Shown here: one piece after another, positions 1 to 5,267 of the stretch
Position numbering within the stretch: the stretch's first letter is position 1
Layout: each line of letters opens with the position of its first letter
Assembly (NCBI GenBank): GCA_949127685.1
Contig: CASBPW010000057.1
Coordinates: 1-5,827 of the forward strand
Direction of reading: 5' to 3'
Length of the DNA stretch: 5,827 nucleotides
DNA from: Candidatus Sivonenia alaskensis PMM_0068
GTDB taxonomy: Bacteria > Cyanobacteriota > Cyanobacteriia > Gloeobacterales > PMM-0068
Translations under genes and position numbers: made by a program
Notes under the pieces: generated by a model
Databases searched by the model: none
Seen by the model: the letters and a program-made list of their open reading frames with translations, nothing else
What the model was told of the DNA's origin: nothing

Positions 1-274
1 ATACATAATTGGTTGTAGTGACACAGCCATCTGCCGCTAATAGCCCTAAGAGATAGGCTTTAACTTGAGAGTCAATTCTATCAAAATAGGTTTCATTTAG
101 GGTGTACCGATTTCTTCGCTTAGTATTAAATCCTGCTTCGATTAAGACCCTAGAAACACTCCTCTCACTGATTCCCAAACATTTAGGAATTTCTCGGCAT
201 TGTACCCCAACATTGAATATTTCGATGATTTGTTGCTTTTGTTCAAGCGTTAATTGGCCGTAGCGAGTTGGCAT
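1..274 (-). CDS. LAGLIDADG homing endonuclease with N-terminal helix-turn-helix, partial (3' end beyond window)
   Basis: I translated this frame by hand: 91 codons from the ATG at 274 down to base 2, with no stop, so the gene continues past the left edge. Residues about 9-48 look like a helix-turn-helix DNA-binding region, with the stretch REIPKCLGISERSVSRVLIE at 27-46. After a basic linker (TKRRNRYTLNETYFDRID) comes YLLGLLAADG at 74-83, a good first LAGLIDADG motif that keeps the catalytic-type aspartate D82; its bases are 26-52. This order (HTH, linker, then AYLLGxxxADG) is typical of freestanding LAGLIDADG endonucleases, which make site-specific double-strand breaks. The second motif should lie outside the window. 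The ATG follows the dnaE-N TAG by two bases, in the -1 frame, so translation may be coupled. The frame stays open upstream only to a TGA at 302-304, with a GTG at 293-295 as an alternative start. An IS630-like transposase was considered for the HTH, but the LAGLIDADG block argues against it. Confidence 0.82.
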   Translation of the reverse strand, partial: MPTRYGQLTLEQKQQIIEIFNVGVQCREIPKCLGISERSVSRVLIEAGFNTKRRNRYTLNETYFDRIDSQVKAYLLGLLAADGCVTTTNYV

Positions 275-276
275 AA

Positions 277-2844
277 CTACAAGTCTCCAATGCACACTAG
301 GTCAAGCCCCTTTTCGAAGATCTCATGAATAGGGAACATTTGACCATTAGTAGTCATAAACTTATGGTCTTTTGTCGCTCGAATCCATGAACCATCTTCT
401 AAGGCATATTCAAGGACTTCTTGCTCGCCACGATGATGCCACTGGGCGATAGGTTGTGCATAAATATGGCCCTGTGCATTCACACTATAGACTGTGCAAT
501 CTATCTGCTCTTTTACAATCTTGCCAATGGATAGAGGTCCATATTCAAGGGTTAGTATTTCAGTGTCATAGCTCAAACAGTATTCTGCGAACATAACCAT
601 CTGTTCAAAAAGATTAGTTGCCGTTTTTGCATTCACCCCGTTACGGGTAGCCCCATCGACAAATTGCTCCCGGTGTTTCTCCATTTCAGAAGATTTCTTT
701 TTCCCCATAGCACGACGCAGTAAGTCTGCTTGTCCCAGGGAATAACCACCTAGATCTTGAGCAATTTTCATGATTTGCTCTTGATAAAGGATGGTCCCAT
801 AGGTATCTTTTAAAATAGGTTCCAACGTAGGGTCGTCATATTGAATTTTCTGACGACCGTGTTTACGGTTAATAAAGTCAGGAATCATCCCCGCGTCTAA
901 AGGACCAGGACGATACAGCGCTAAGATAGCTGAAATATCTTCAATGTTAGAAGGACGCAGATCTTTGACAATCTGCTTCATCCCAGATGATTCTAACTGG
1001 AATATACCTTCCAGATCTCCCTTCGCTAAAAGCGCGTAAGTCATTTCATCATCCAAGGCTAAGGTATCTAAATCAATGACTTCTTTATTTTTAGCTTCGA
1101 TAATTTCCAAAGCTCTTTGGATCATTGTCAGGTTCCGCAACCCCAAGAAGTCCATCTTCAATAGACCTAAGTCCGCAATATCCTCCATGTAGTATTGGGT
1201 GATGATTTGACCATCGTTGTTCTTCTGTAAAGGCACAATCTCATCAAGGGGTTCACGGGAAATCACGACCCCTGCAGCATGTACGCCGAAATTCTTGTTG
1301 GTATTTTCTAAGCGTTGGGCTAAATCCACCCATTTTTTAACCTTTGGGTCTTTATCATAGGCTTCTTTGAATTCTGGAGCGGGTGTATCCACAGAAACCA
1401 TTTTCTGAAGGCTGGCAGGCTTCCCTCGGAAGACAGGAATCATCTTAGCCATGCGATCAGATTCGCTGTAGGGAATTTCCATAACCCGTGCGACATCTTT
1501 CAGGACTGCTTTAGAAGCCAATCGGTTAAAAGTAATGATCTGAGCGACGTGGTCTTCTCCATAACGCTTAGTCACGTATTCAATGATTTCACCACGCCGT
1601 TCAATACAGAAATCCGTATCAATATCTGGCATGGACTTGCGTTCAGGATTCAGGAATCGTTCAAACAACAAGTTGTAGCGCACTGGGTCCATATTGGTAA
1701 TGCGCAAGGCGTAGGCGACTAGAGAGCCTGCGGCAGAACCTCTTCCTGGCCCGACCGGAATTCCATGATCCCTGGCATATTTGATGTAATCCCAAACCAC
1801 TAGAAAATAGGTAGAAAATCCCATTTTCTGCATCATCTTCAGTTCGTATTTGAGCCGCTCTTCATAAGCCTCTTTTTCTTCTGGATCTACAATTTTTATT
1901 TCTTTAAATCGTTCTCTTAATCCTTCCCAAGTTAACTCTTCCAGATAGGTTTCTGCCGTATGGCCTTGCGGAATTGGGAAGTCTGGCATCCGCATCCCAC
2001 CTAGAAGTTCTTGGTCATATTTTTCCACTTTTTCGGCAATTTCTAAAGTGTTTTCAAGGGCTTCCTCTACAATTTCTAGAGGCAAATGATCTCGAAACAT
2101 CTCCGTCATTTCTTTACGAGACTTTAGATATTCCGTGCCTGTATAACGCAGTCGATTCTCTTCTTCGATAGACTTGCCACTTTGAATACAGAGTAAGGCA
2201 TCATGGGCATCCACATCTTCCGCACAGGTGAAGTGAGAATCATTGGTGACGACTAATTTGATTTTATGCTTGCGGGCAATACGAACAATTTCCGGATTGA
2301 CCGCTCGGTCTTCCCGACTGCCATGGTCCTGAATTTCTAAGTAAAAGTCATCCCCAAAAACTCTTTTATACCAAACAGCTACTTCATAGGCTTTATCAAC
2401 TTTTCCTTGGAGAATCGCTTGCGGAATTTCCCCGCCTAAACAAGCAGAAGTAACGAGCAACCCTTCATGATATTGCTCTAATAATTCTTTGTTAATCCGA
2501 GGCTTATAATAAAATCCTTCTAGATGAGAAATCGTGACTAATTTGACGAGGTTTTTATATCCTTGATAATTTTTGGCTAACAGAATTTGGTGGTAACGGG
2601 GAAGACGGGCTTTCTTATCCCGCACATCTCCATTGATAACGTAGGCTTCCACCCCAACAATTGGTTTCATGCCAATGTTTCGACAACGCTTGATCAGCTC
2701 AATCGCTCCATACATGACCCCATGGTCTGTAAGAGCAATAGCGGGCATATCCAATTTTTTGGCTTGTTCTATCAGATCGGGCATCTGAGAAGCCCCATCC
2801 AATAGGGAATATTCGCTGTGGGTATGCAGGCTGACGTAACCCAT
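277..2844 (-). CDS. dnaE: DNA polymerase III alpha subunit, N-terminal part, with N-terminal split intein (DnaE-N)
   Basis: This is the N-terminal portion of the replicative polymerase catalytic subunit. The product has 855 residues: an extein of 755 and a C-terminal intein fragment of 100. A PHP domain covers roughly residues 3-280, with HTHSEYSLLDG at 7-17 and TDHG at 39-42. The palm holds GPGRGSAAGS at 365-374 and the catalytic motif PDIDTDF at 406-412 (D407 and D409, matching E. coli D401/D403); the third aspartate is D565 in KMDFLGL. The extein ends MFAEY just before Cys756, the conserved cyanobacterial DnaE split point. Full DnaE is about 1150-1200 residues, so the rest must come from a separate dnaE-C gene carrying the C-intein, joined by protein trans-splicing; neither is seen here. 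The ATG at 2844 is the first possible start, since TAG codons lie in frame just upstream. No clear Shine-Dalgarno sequence precedes it. The gene is probably transcribed from its own promoter. Confidence 0.97.
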   Translation of the reverse strand: MGYVSLHTHSEYSLLDGASQMPDLIEQAKKLDMPAIALTDHGVMYGAIELIKRCRNIGMKPIVGVEAYVINGDVRDKKARLPRYHQILLAKNYQGYKNLVKLVTISHLEGFYYKPRINKELLEQYHEGLLVTSACLGGEIPQAILQGKVDKAYEVAVWYKRVFGDDFYLEIQDHGSREDRAVNPEIVRIARKHKIKLVVTNDSHFTCAEDVDAHDALLCIQSGKSIEEENRLRYTGTEYLKSRKEMTEMFRDHLPLEIVEEALENTLEIAEKVEKYDQELLGGMRMPDFPIPQGHTAETYLEELTWEGLRERFKEIKIVDPEEKEAYEERLKYELKMMQKMGFSTYFLVVWDYIKYARDHGIPVGPGRGSAAGSLVAYALRITNMDPVRYNLLFERFLNPERKSMPDIDTDFCIERRGEIIEYVTKRYGEDHVAQIITFNRLASKAVLKDVARVMEIPYSESDRMAKMIPVFRGKPASLQKMVSVDTPAPEFKEAYDKDPKVKKWVDLAQRLENTNKNFGVHAAGVVISREPLDEIVPLQKNNDGQIITQYYMEDIADLGLLKMDFLGLRNLTMIQRALEIIEAKNKEVIDLDTLALDDEMTYALLAKGDLEGIFQLESSGMKQIVKDLRPSNIEDISAILALYRPGPLDAGMIPDFINRKHGRQKIQYDDPTLEPILKDTYGTILYQEQIMKIAQDLGGYSLGQADLLRRAMGKKKSSEMEKHREQFVDGATRNGVNAKTATNLFEQMVMFAEYCLSYDTEILTLEYGPLSIGKIVKEQIDCTVYSVNAQGHIYAQPIAQWHHRGEQEVLEYALEDGSWIRATKDHKFMTTNGQMFPIHEIFEKGLDLVCIGDL
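280..579 (-). other. N-terminal half of the split DnaE intein (IntN)
   Basis: These 100 codons form the splicing fragment at the end of DnaE-N. It begins with the nucleophile Cys756 in CLSYDTEIL (block A). Block B is in GSWIRATKDHKFM, with T824 and H827 equal to intein positions 69 and 72, the TxxH residues that activate the N-terminal splice junction. From memory it resembles the Nostoc punctiforme DnaE IntN along its whole length and stops at nearly the same point: GLDLVCIGDL here against ELDLMRVDNL plus two residues there. This argues that the TAG is a natural end and not a recent truncation. A C-intein of about 36 residues, encoded elsewhere, should bind this fragment and complete splicing. 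The endonuclease gene starts two bases after its stop codon. Confidence 0.95.
285..288 (-). promoter_or_regulatory. possible ribosome binding site of the endonuclease gene
   Basis: GGAG on the minus strand lies inside the last codons of the N-intein, 10 bases before the ATG at 274. The spacing is somewhat long. The site would let ribosomes start, or restart after the dnaE-N stop, at the ATG rather than at the upstream GTG, which it overlaps too closely to serve. This is inference from the sequence. Confidence 0.35.
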
Positions 2845-2875
2845 ATCTATCTATATCTAGTGTGAAGTGGAATGG

Positions 2876-2881
2876 ATTATA
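2876..2881 (-). promoter_or_regulatory. candidate -10 box of the dnaE-N promoter
   Basis: A perfect TATAAT on the minus strand lies 31 bases before the dnaE-N start codon, in the only spacer ahead of this gene. At 17-base spacing the -35 position reads TGCTTT, which is poor, and it falls inside an inverted repeat (2889-2909). An activator could compensate for the weak -35. The call rests on position and the -10 match only. Confidence 0.45.
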
Positions 2882-2888
2882 GCGCGAC

Positions 2889-2909
2889 GACACTAAGAAA
2901 AGCAGTGTC
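2889..2909. repeat. inverted repeat over the -35 region of dnaE-N
   Basis: GACACT at 2889-2894 and AGTGTC at 2904-2909 are perfect 6-base arms with a 9-base spacer. The repeat sits just upstream of the candidate -10 box and covers the place where the -35 element would be, so it could be a binding site for a dimeric regulator. No run of T follows on the minus strand, so a terminator is less likely. Arms this short can occur by chance. Confidence 0.3.
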
Positions 2910-2971
2910 ACGCAATCCAAAGATACACGCATAAGGACATTTGTTCATATAAAATTTGCAGAGCTTGTGAG

Positions 2972-2992
2972 AAAAAAGGGCTGAATTCACCC
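2972..2992 (-). terminator. possible rho-independent terminator after ndhJ
   Basis: Read on the minus strand, GGGTG, a loop AATT, then CAGCCC can fold into a 5-bp stem with one bulged G, and six T follow directly. It lies about 45 bases after the ndhJ stop codon and upstream of the dnaE-N promoter, where an end to the ndhCKJ transcript is expected. The stem is short, so it may be leaky. Confidence 0.5.
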
Positions 2993-3037
2993 AGAGGTCT
3001 TCATACCTGTTGTTTTATATCGTCCACAAGAGCGCTC

Positions 3038-3571
3038 TCAGTAGGCGTCCTGCAACTCATAAAAATCTGGCGTGATGTAATCCTTACGCATCGGATAGCC
3101 TACCCAATCTTCCGGCATTAGAATCCGAATCAGGTTGGGGTGGCCTTCATAGATTACGCCGTACATATCGAAACTTTCCCGCTCTTGCCAGTCGGCAGTC
3201 CGCCAAATCCAGTAGACCGATGGCACCCGAGGATTATCGCGGGGGAGATAGACCTTGAGACGTACCTCTCTCAGGTCTGTTGGGTTTAAATTCATGATGT
3301 GGTAGACACTGACCAAGTCATCCCCAGGCCCTACGTCATAGGCACATTGGCATCGTAGATAGACATAGCCCTGGTTGTAAAGGGTATTGGCCACGGGGAG
3401 AAGGTCTGCGGCTTTGACCTTGATAATCTCGACCCCGAGATGGTCTGTGCCTTCAAATTCCACCGCATAGTTTTTGGTTAGCAACTCTTTCGTGACTGGA
3501 CCCGCTTCCACAATAGAAGTGGCTTCTGGCGCAGTTTCCTGGGAGGCTTTTGCTTCTGTTTCGTCTACCAC
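3038..3571 (-). CDS. ndhJ: NAD(P)H-quinone oxidoreductase subunit J (NdhJ, 30-kDa subunit family)
   Basis: This is a subunit of the peripheral (hydrophilic) arm of cyanobacterial NDH-1 on the cytoplasmic face of the thylakoid membrane, related to respiratory complex I NuoC/NDUFS3. It functions in respiration and cyclic electron flow around photosystem I. The 177-residue length is normal for cyanobacteria. The family signature is clear near the C-terminus: ERESFDMYG at 130-138, HPNLIRILMPEDW at 144-156 and RKDY at 162-165, ending DFYELQDAY. The first 25 or so residues are rich in Glu and Ala, as in cyanobacterial homologues. Translation starts at a GTG four bases after the ndhK stop codon. AGAGG, 12 bases before the GTG and inside the end of ndhK, is the only Shine-Dalgarno-like sequence, so translational coupling to ndhK is likely. 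It is the last gene of the ndhC-K-J operon. Confidence 0.96.
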   Translation of the reverse strand: MVDETEAKASQETAPEATSIVEAGPVTKELLTKNYAVEFEGTDHLGVEIIKVKAADLLPVANTLYNQGYVYLRCQCAYDVGPGDDLVSVYHIMNLNPTDLREVRLKVYLPRDNPRVPSVYWIWRTADWQERESFDMYGVIYEGHPNLIRILMPEDWVGYPMRKDYITPDFYELQDAY

Positions 3572-3575
3572 AGGG

Positions 3576-4292
3576 TTATTTGACCTCTAAGGATTCTTTC
3601 TGCTTTTCTTTGATTCCGATCAAAGCCGGTGGAATCGGAGTGCCAATCGCTGCTTCCAATTCCAAGGGCGGCGTATACCGGGAAGGAGATTCTAGATAAA
3701 CCCCCGTCAGAATTTCTGGAACCGCCTTCATTTCATGGGAAATCGAATAGTAGCGGTGGGTCTGTTTGATTTGGCTATAGCGCTCACCCAGATCTTCGTT
3801 GCCCATCTTTTTACGCAATTTGACAATGGCATCAATAATCGCCTCAGGACGGGGAGGACATCCAGGGATATAGACATCGACCGGAATCAGCTTGTCTACA
3901 CCGCGCACCGTGGTATAGCTATCCGTAGAGAACATACCGCCCGTAATTGTGCAGGCACCCATCGCAATCACATACTTGGGTTCAGGCATCTGCTCGTAGA
4001 GCTTAACCAGAGCCGGAGCCATCTTCATGGTCACCGTTCCAGCCGTGATAATCAAATCTGCCTGCCGGGGAGTAGCCCGAGGGACCAACCCAAAGCGGTC
4101 AAAGTCAAAACGAGAACCGAGCAAACTGGCAAATTCGATAAAACAACAACTGGTTCCGTAGAGCATCGGCCAGAGGCTCGACATCCTCGCCCAGTTGTAG
4201 AGGTCATGCAGCGTAGTTAGGATAACGCTATTCGCTAGATCAGAGGTTACTTCCGGCTGTTTAGGGGGATTAACTAATTTACTTACGTCCAT
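3576..4292 (-). CDS. ndhK: NAD(P)H-quinone oxidoreductase subunit K (NdhK), cluster N2 subunit
   Basis: This is the NuoB/PSST homologue. It carries the terminal [4Fe-4S] cluster N2 that passes electrons to plastoquinone where the peripheral arm meets the membrane. All four cluster ligands are present: adjacent Cys49 and Cys50 in YGTSCCFIEFASL, Cys114 in GACTITGGMF and Cys145 in PGCPPRPEAI. The protein has 238 residues, a usual length for cyanobacteria, with a variable C-terminal tail after about residue 200. The ATG overlaps the end of ndhC by 10 bases and is preceded by a good Shine-Dalgarno sequence inside ndhC. The gene ends four bases before ndhJ. The order ndhC-ndhK-ndhJ is conserved in cyanobacteria and plastids. 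Nothing suggests loss of function. Confidence 0.98.
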   Translation of the reverse strand: MDVSKLVNPPKQPEVTSDLANSVILTTLHDLYNWARMSSLWPMLYGTSCCFIEFASLLGSRFDFDRFGLVPRATPRQADLIITAGTVTMKMAPALVKLYEQMPEPKYVIAMGACTITGGMFSTDSYTTVRGVDKLIPVDVYIPGCPPRPEAIIDAIVKLRKKMGNEDLGERYSQIKQTHRYYSISHEMKAVPEILTGVYLESPSRYTPPLELEAAIGTPIPPALIGIKEKQKESLEVK

Positions 4293-4651
4293 TCCAATGC
4301 TCCTTTTCTCCAGGCATAGACAAGACCGACGACCAAAATGGCAATAAAGATGAGGGCTTCGATAAAGGCGAAGAGGCCCAGTTTGCTAAAAGCAACTGCC
4401 CAAGGGTAGAGGAATACCGTTTCTACGTCGAAGATGACAAAGACGAGTGCAAACATGTAGTAACGGATATTGAACTGAATCCAAGCCCCCCCTTTCGGGC
4501 CACGGGGCTCTACCCCTGATTCATAGGTCGTCTCTCGAAAGGCTCCGCCTCCTTTCGGTCGGACAAAGTAAGAAGCTGTCAGAGCCAAAACAGGCACTAG
4601 ACAAGAGATGAGCAAGAAGCCCAAGAGGTAGTCATAGCCTTGCAGGACCAC
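4283..4651 (-). CDS. ndhC: NAD(P)H-quinone oxidoreductase subunit 3 (NdhC)
   Basis: This is a small membrane subunit of NDH-1 (NuoA/ND3 family) that anchors the peripheral arm near the quinone site. Its 122 residues contain three hydrophobic segments: about 8-28, 65-87 and 93-114. The loop after the first holds the conserved TTYESGVEPRGP region, and the second carries VFVIFDVETVFLYPW, the ND3 signature with its membrane acidic residues. The start is a GTG at 4651; an in-frame TGA lies a few codons upstream and no ATG fits, and the N-terminus VLQGYDYLLGF matches cyanobacterial NdhC. No strong Shine-Dalgarno sequence is visible. It is the first gene of the ndhC-K-J operon and its end overlaps ndhK by 10 bases. 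Confidence 0.96.
   Translation of the reverse strand: MVLQGYDYLLGFLLISCLVPVLALTASYFVRPKGGGAFRETTYESGVEPRGPKGGAWIQFNIRYYMFALVFVIFDVETVFLYPWAVAFSKLGLFAFIEALIFIAILVVGLVYAWRKGALEWT
4300..4305 (-). promoter_or_regulatory. ndhK ribosome binding site inside ndhC
   Basis: AAGGAG on the minus strand lies 7 bases before the ndhK ATG at 4292 and within the last codons of ndhC. It supports this ATG as the start and therefore the 10-base ndhC/ndhK overlap. It is the best Shine-Dalgarno sequence among the genes here. Confidence 0.75.
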
Positions 4652-4683
4652 AGAACATCCACATCAAAAAACGTTACAACTCC

Positions 4684-4689
4684 ATTATA
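4684..4689 (-). promoter_or_regulatory. candidate -10 box of the ndhCKJ promoter
   Basis: A perfect TATAAT on the minus strand is 32 bases before the ndhC GTG, so a transcript would start with a leader of about 25 bases. The -35 region is weak: TTAGGA at 18-base spacing matches the consensus at three positions. A second hexamer, TATAAC, lies at 4695-4700. An inverted repeat starting at 4710 overlaps the weak -35, which would suit regulated initiation. Confidence 0.45.
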
Positions 4690-4709
4690 TCTGCGTTATA
4701 GCCTCTGTC

Positions 4710-4743
4710 CTAAAATCCGGTGACTTTAGTATCGGGATTTTAG
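4710..4743. repeat. 9-bp inverted repeat upstream of the ndhC promoter
   Basis: CTAAAATCC at 4710-4718 and GGATTTTAG at 4735-4743 are perfect 9-base arms separated by 16 bases. One arm abuts the -35 position of the ndhCKJ promoter candidate. Arm centres are 25 bases apart, so two protein dimers or one large regulator could bind. On the minus strand no T-run follows, so it is not an obvious terminator. I do not recognise the arms as a known regulator site. Confidence 0.4.
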
Positions 4744-4776
4744 TTACTGTCTGAACGGCTGATAGCGCACCCAGTT

Positions 4777-4815
4777 TATTCAAAATGAATAGGGGTGCGG
4801 AATATCCCGCACCCC
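4777..4815 (-). terminator. strong hairpin downstream of orf89, probable transcription terminator
   Basis: GGGGTGCGG at 4792-4800 and CCGCACCCC at 4807-4815 form a perfect 9-bp, GC-rich stem with a 6-base loop. Read on the minus strand, the stem is followed by TATTCATTTTG, which is T-rich but not a clean T-run and can itself form a 5-bp hairpin (TATTC, GAATA; 4777-4791). It lies about 50 bases after the orf89 stop codon and ahead of the ndhC promoter, so ending the orf89 transcript is the likely role. The plus strand lacks a T-run after the stem. Confidence 0.55.
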
Positions 4816-4837
4816 CTGGTGATCCTTTAAAGATTAG

Positions 4838-4859
4838 AAGCTGCGATTAAGCACAGCTT
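4838..4859 (-). repeat. RNA hairpin just after the orf89 stop codon
   Basis: On the minus strand AAGCTGTG and CGCAGCTT pair as an 8-bp stem with one U-G wobble and a 6-base loop. The opposite strand would have an A-C mismatch at that place, so the structure favours a minus-strand RNA. It begins six bases after the orf89 stop codon. It could protect the 3' end of the orf89 mRNA or act as a weak first terminator together with the 4792-4815 stem. Confidence 0.45.
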
Positions 4860-4865
4860 ATGAAT

Positions 4866-5135
4866 TTAGTTGCCTAGTTCCCAAACTTGGGCCGCTACTT
4901 TTCTCGGACGCTGAGATCCAAGGATGGAGGAAAGGTATCCAGCGATCATCCAAGCCGCATCTTCGCTGGCTCCTTGGATAACATAGCTACCGCGTCCCTT
5001 CGGCTCTAAGGTGCAGTCCATATAGTGACAGAGGACGCCCAGGGAATCAGGCCATTGCTTGCCTTCCTGATAGAGTTTAAATTGACTCACCGCTAGAGAG
5101 CCTTGGTATTCTGCGGGTGTGGTACGGCTAAACAT
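4866..5135 (-). CDS. hypothetical small protein, 89 residues (orf89)
   Basis: I do not recognise this protein. It has 89 residues, starts at an ATG and shows no hydrophobic segment long enough to span a membrane, no signal peptide and no repeat. Two cysteines (C36, C41) are spaced CHYMDC, and there is a basic patch QRPRK at 75-79. The frame is likely real: it fills the gap between a divergent intergenic region and a pair of minus-strand hairpins suited to a 3' end, and no better frame competes. No strong Shine-Dalgarno sequence is visible before the ATG. It is transcribed toward ndhC, but the 214-bp spacer with a probable terminator suggests a separate transcript. The CxxxxC spacing alone does not support a metal site. 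Confidence 0.7.
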   Translation of the reverse strand: MFSRTTPAEYQGSLAVSQFKLYQEGKQWPDSLGVLCHYMDCTLEPKGRGSYVIQGASEDAAWMIAGYLSSILGSQRPRKVAAQVWELGN

Positions 5136-5267
5136 AATCTTTGTGGATGAATCACTGTCTCTTTAGTAAAGCGCAGGACAGCCCAGGTTGATAACCGTGC
5201 CGCCACCTAAAATGAATAGTTTTTATATCAGTAAATCCCTGGTGAATACCCCGAGATAAATTTATAA
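5136..5267. other. divergent intergenic region between orf89 and rsmB
   Basis: These 132 bases should hold the promoters of both orf89 (minus) and rsmB (plus). I see no convincing paired -35/-10 set. TTGATA at 5188-5193 is followed by TAAAAT at 5208-5213, but the 14-base spacing is too short. The 10-base palindrome ATAAATTTAT at 5256-5265 sits just before the rsmB ATG and makes this end very AT-rich. Confidence 0.4.

Noticed and set aside
1..274. IS630-like transposase suggested by the N-terminal helix-turn-helix
   Set aside because: The HTH leads into YLLGLLAADG, a LAGLIDADG core motif, preceded by the RYTLNETYFDRID linker common in freestanding homing endonucleases. No terminal inverted repeats or target duplication are visible.
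277..300. A recent frameshift or sequencing error breaking a full intein-endonuclease fusion
   Set aside because: The N-intein ends at almost the same residue as the Nostoc DnaE N-intein, and the endonuclease frame has its own ATG before a complete-looking HTH domain. A natural gene boundary is more likely, although the junction should be verified.
1974..2171. Open frame of 65 codons on the plus strand, and a similar one at 2587-2805
   Set aside because: Both are antisense to the PHP-domain part of dnaE-N and show no protein-like features.
2699..2932. 77-codon minus-strand frame overlapping the dnaE-N start
   Set aside because: It is out of frame with dnaE-N over the conserved PHP N-terminus and has an unconvincing composition.
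3029..3038. Palindrome AGAGCGCTCT at the end of ndhJ
   Set aside because: It has no loop, so it cannot form a useful RNA hairpin, and it overlaps the ndhJ stop codon. Probably chance.
3735..4220. 161-codon open frame on the plus strand
   Set aside because: It lies wholly antisense to ndhK, which is certain from its cluster ligands. Its translation looks like no protein family and no promoter or Shine-Dalgarno supports it.
4782..5219. Eleven-base repeat AAAATGAATAG at 4782-4792 and 5209-5219
   Set aside because: It is short and AT-rich, the two contexts differ, and it is explained by chance in AT-rich spacers.
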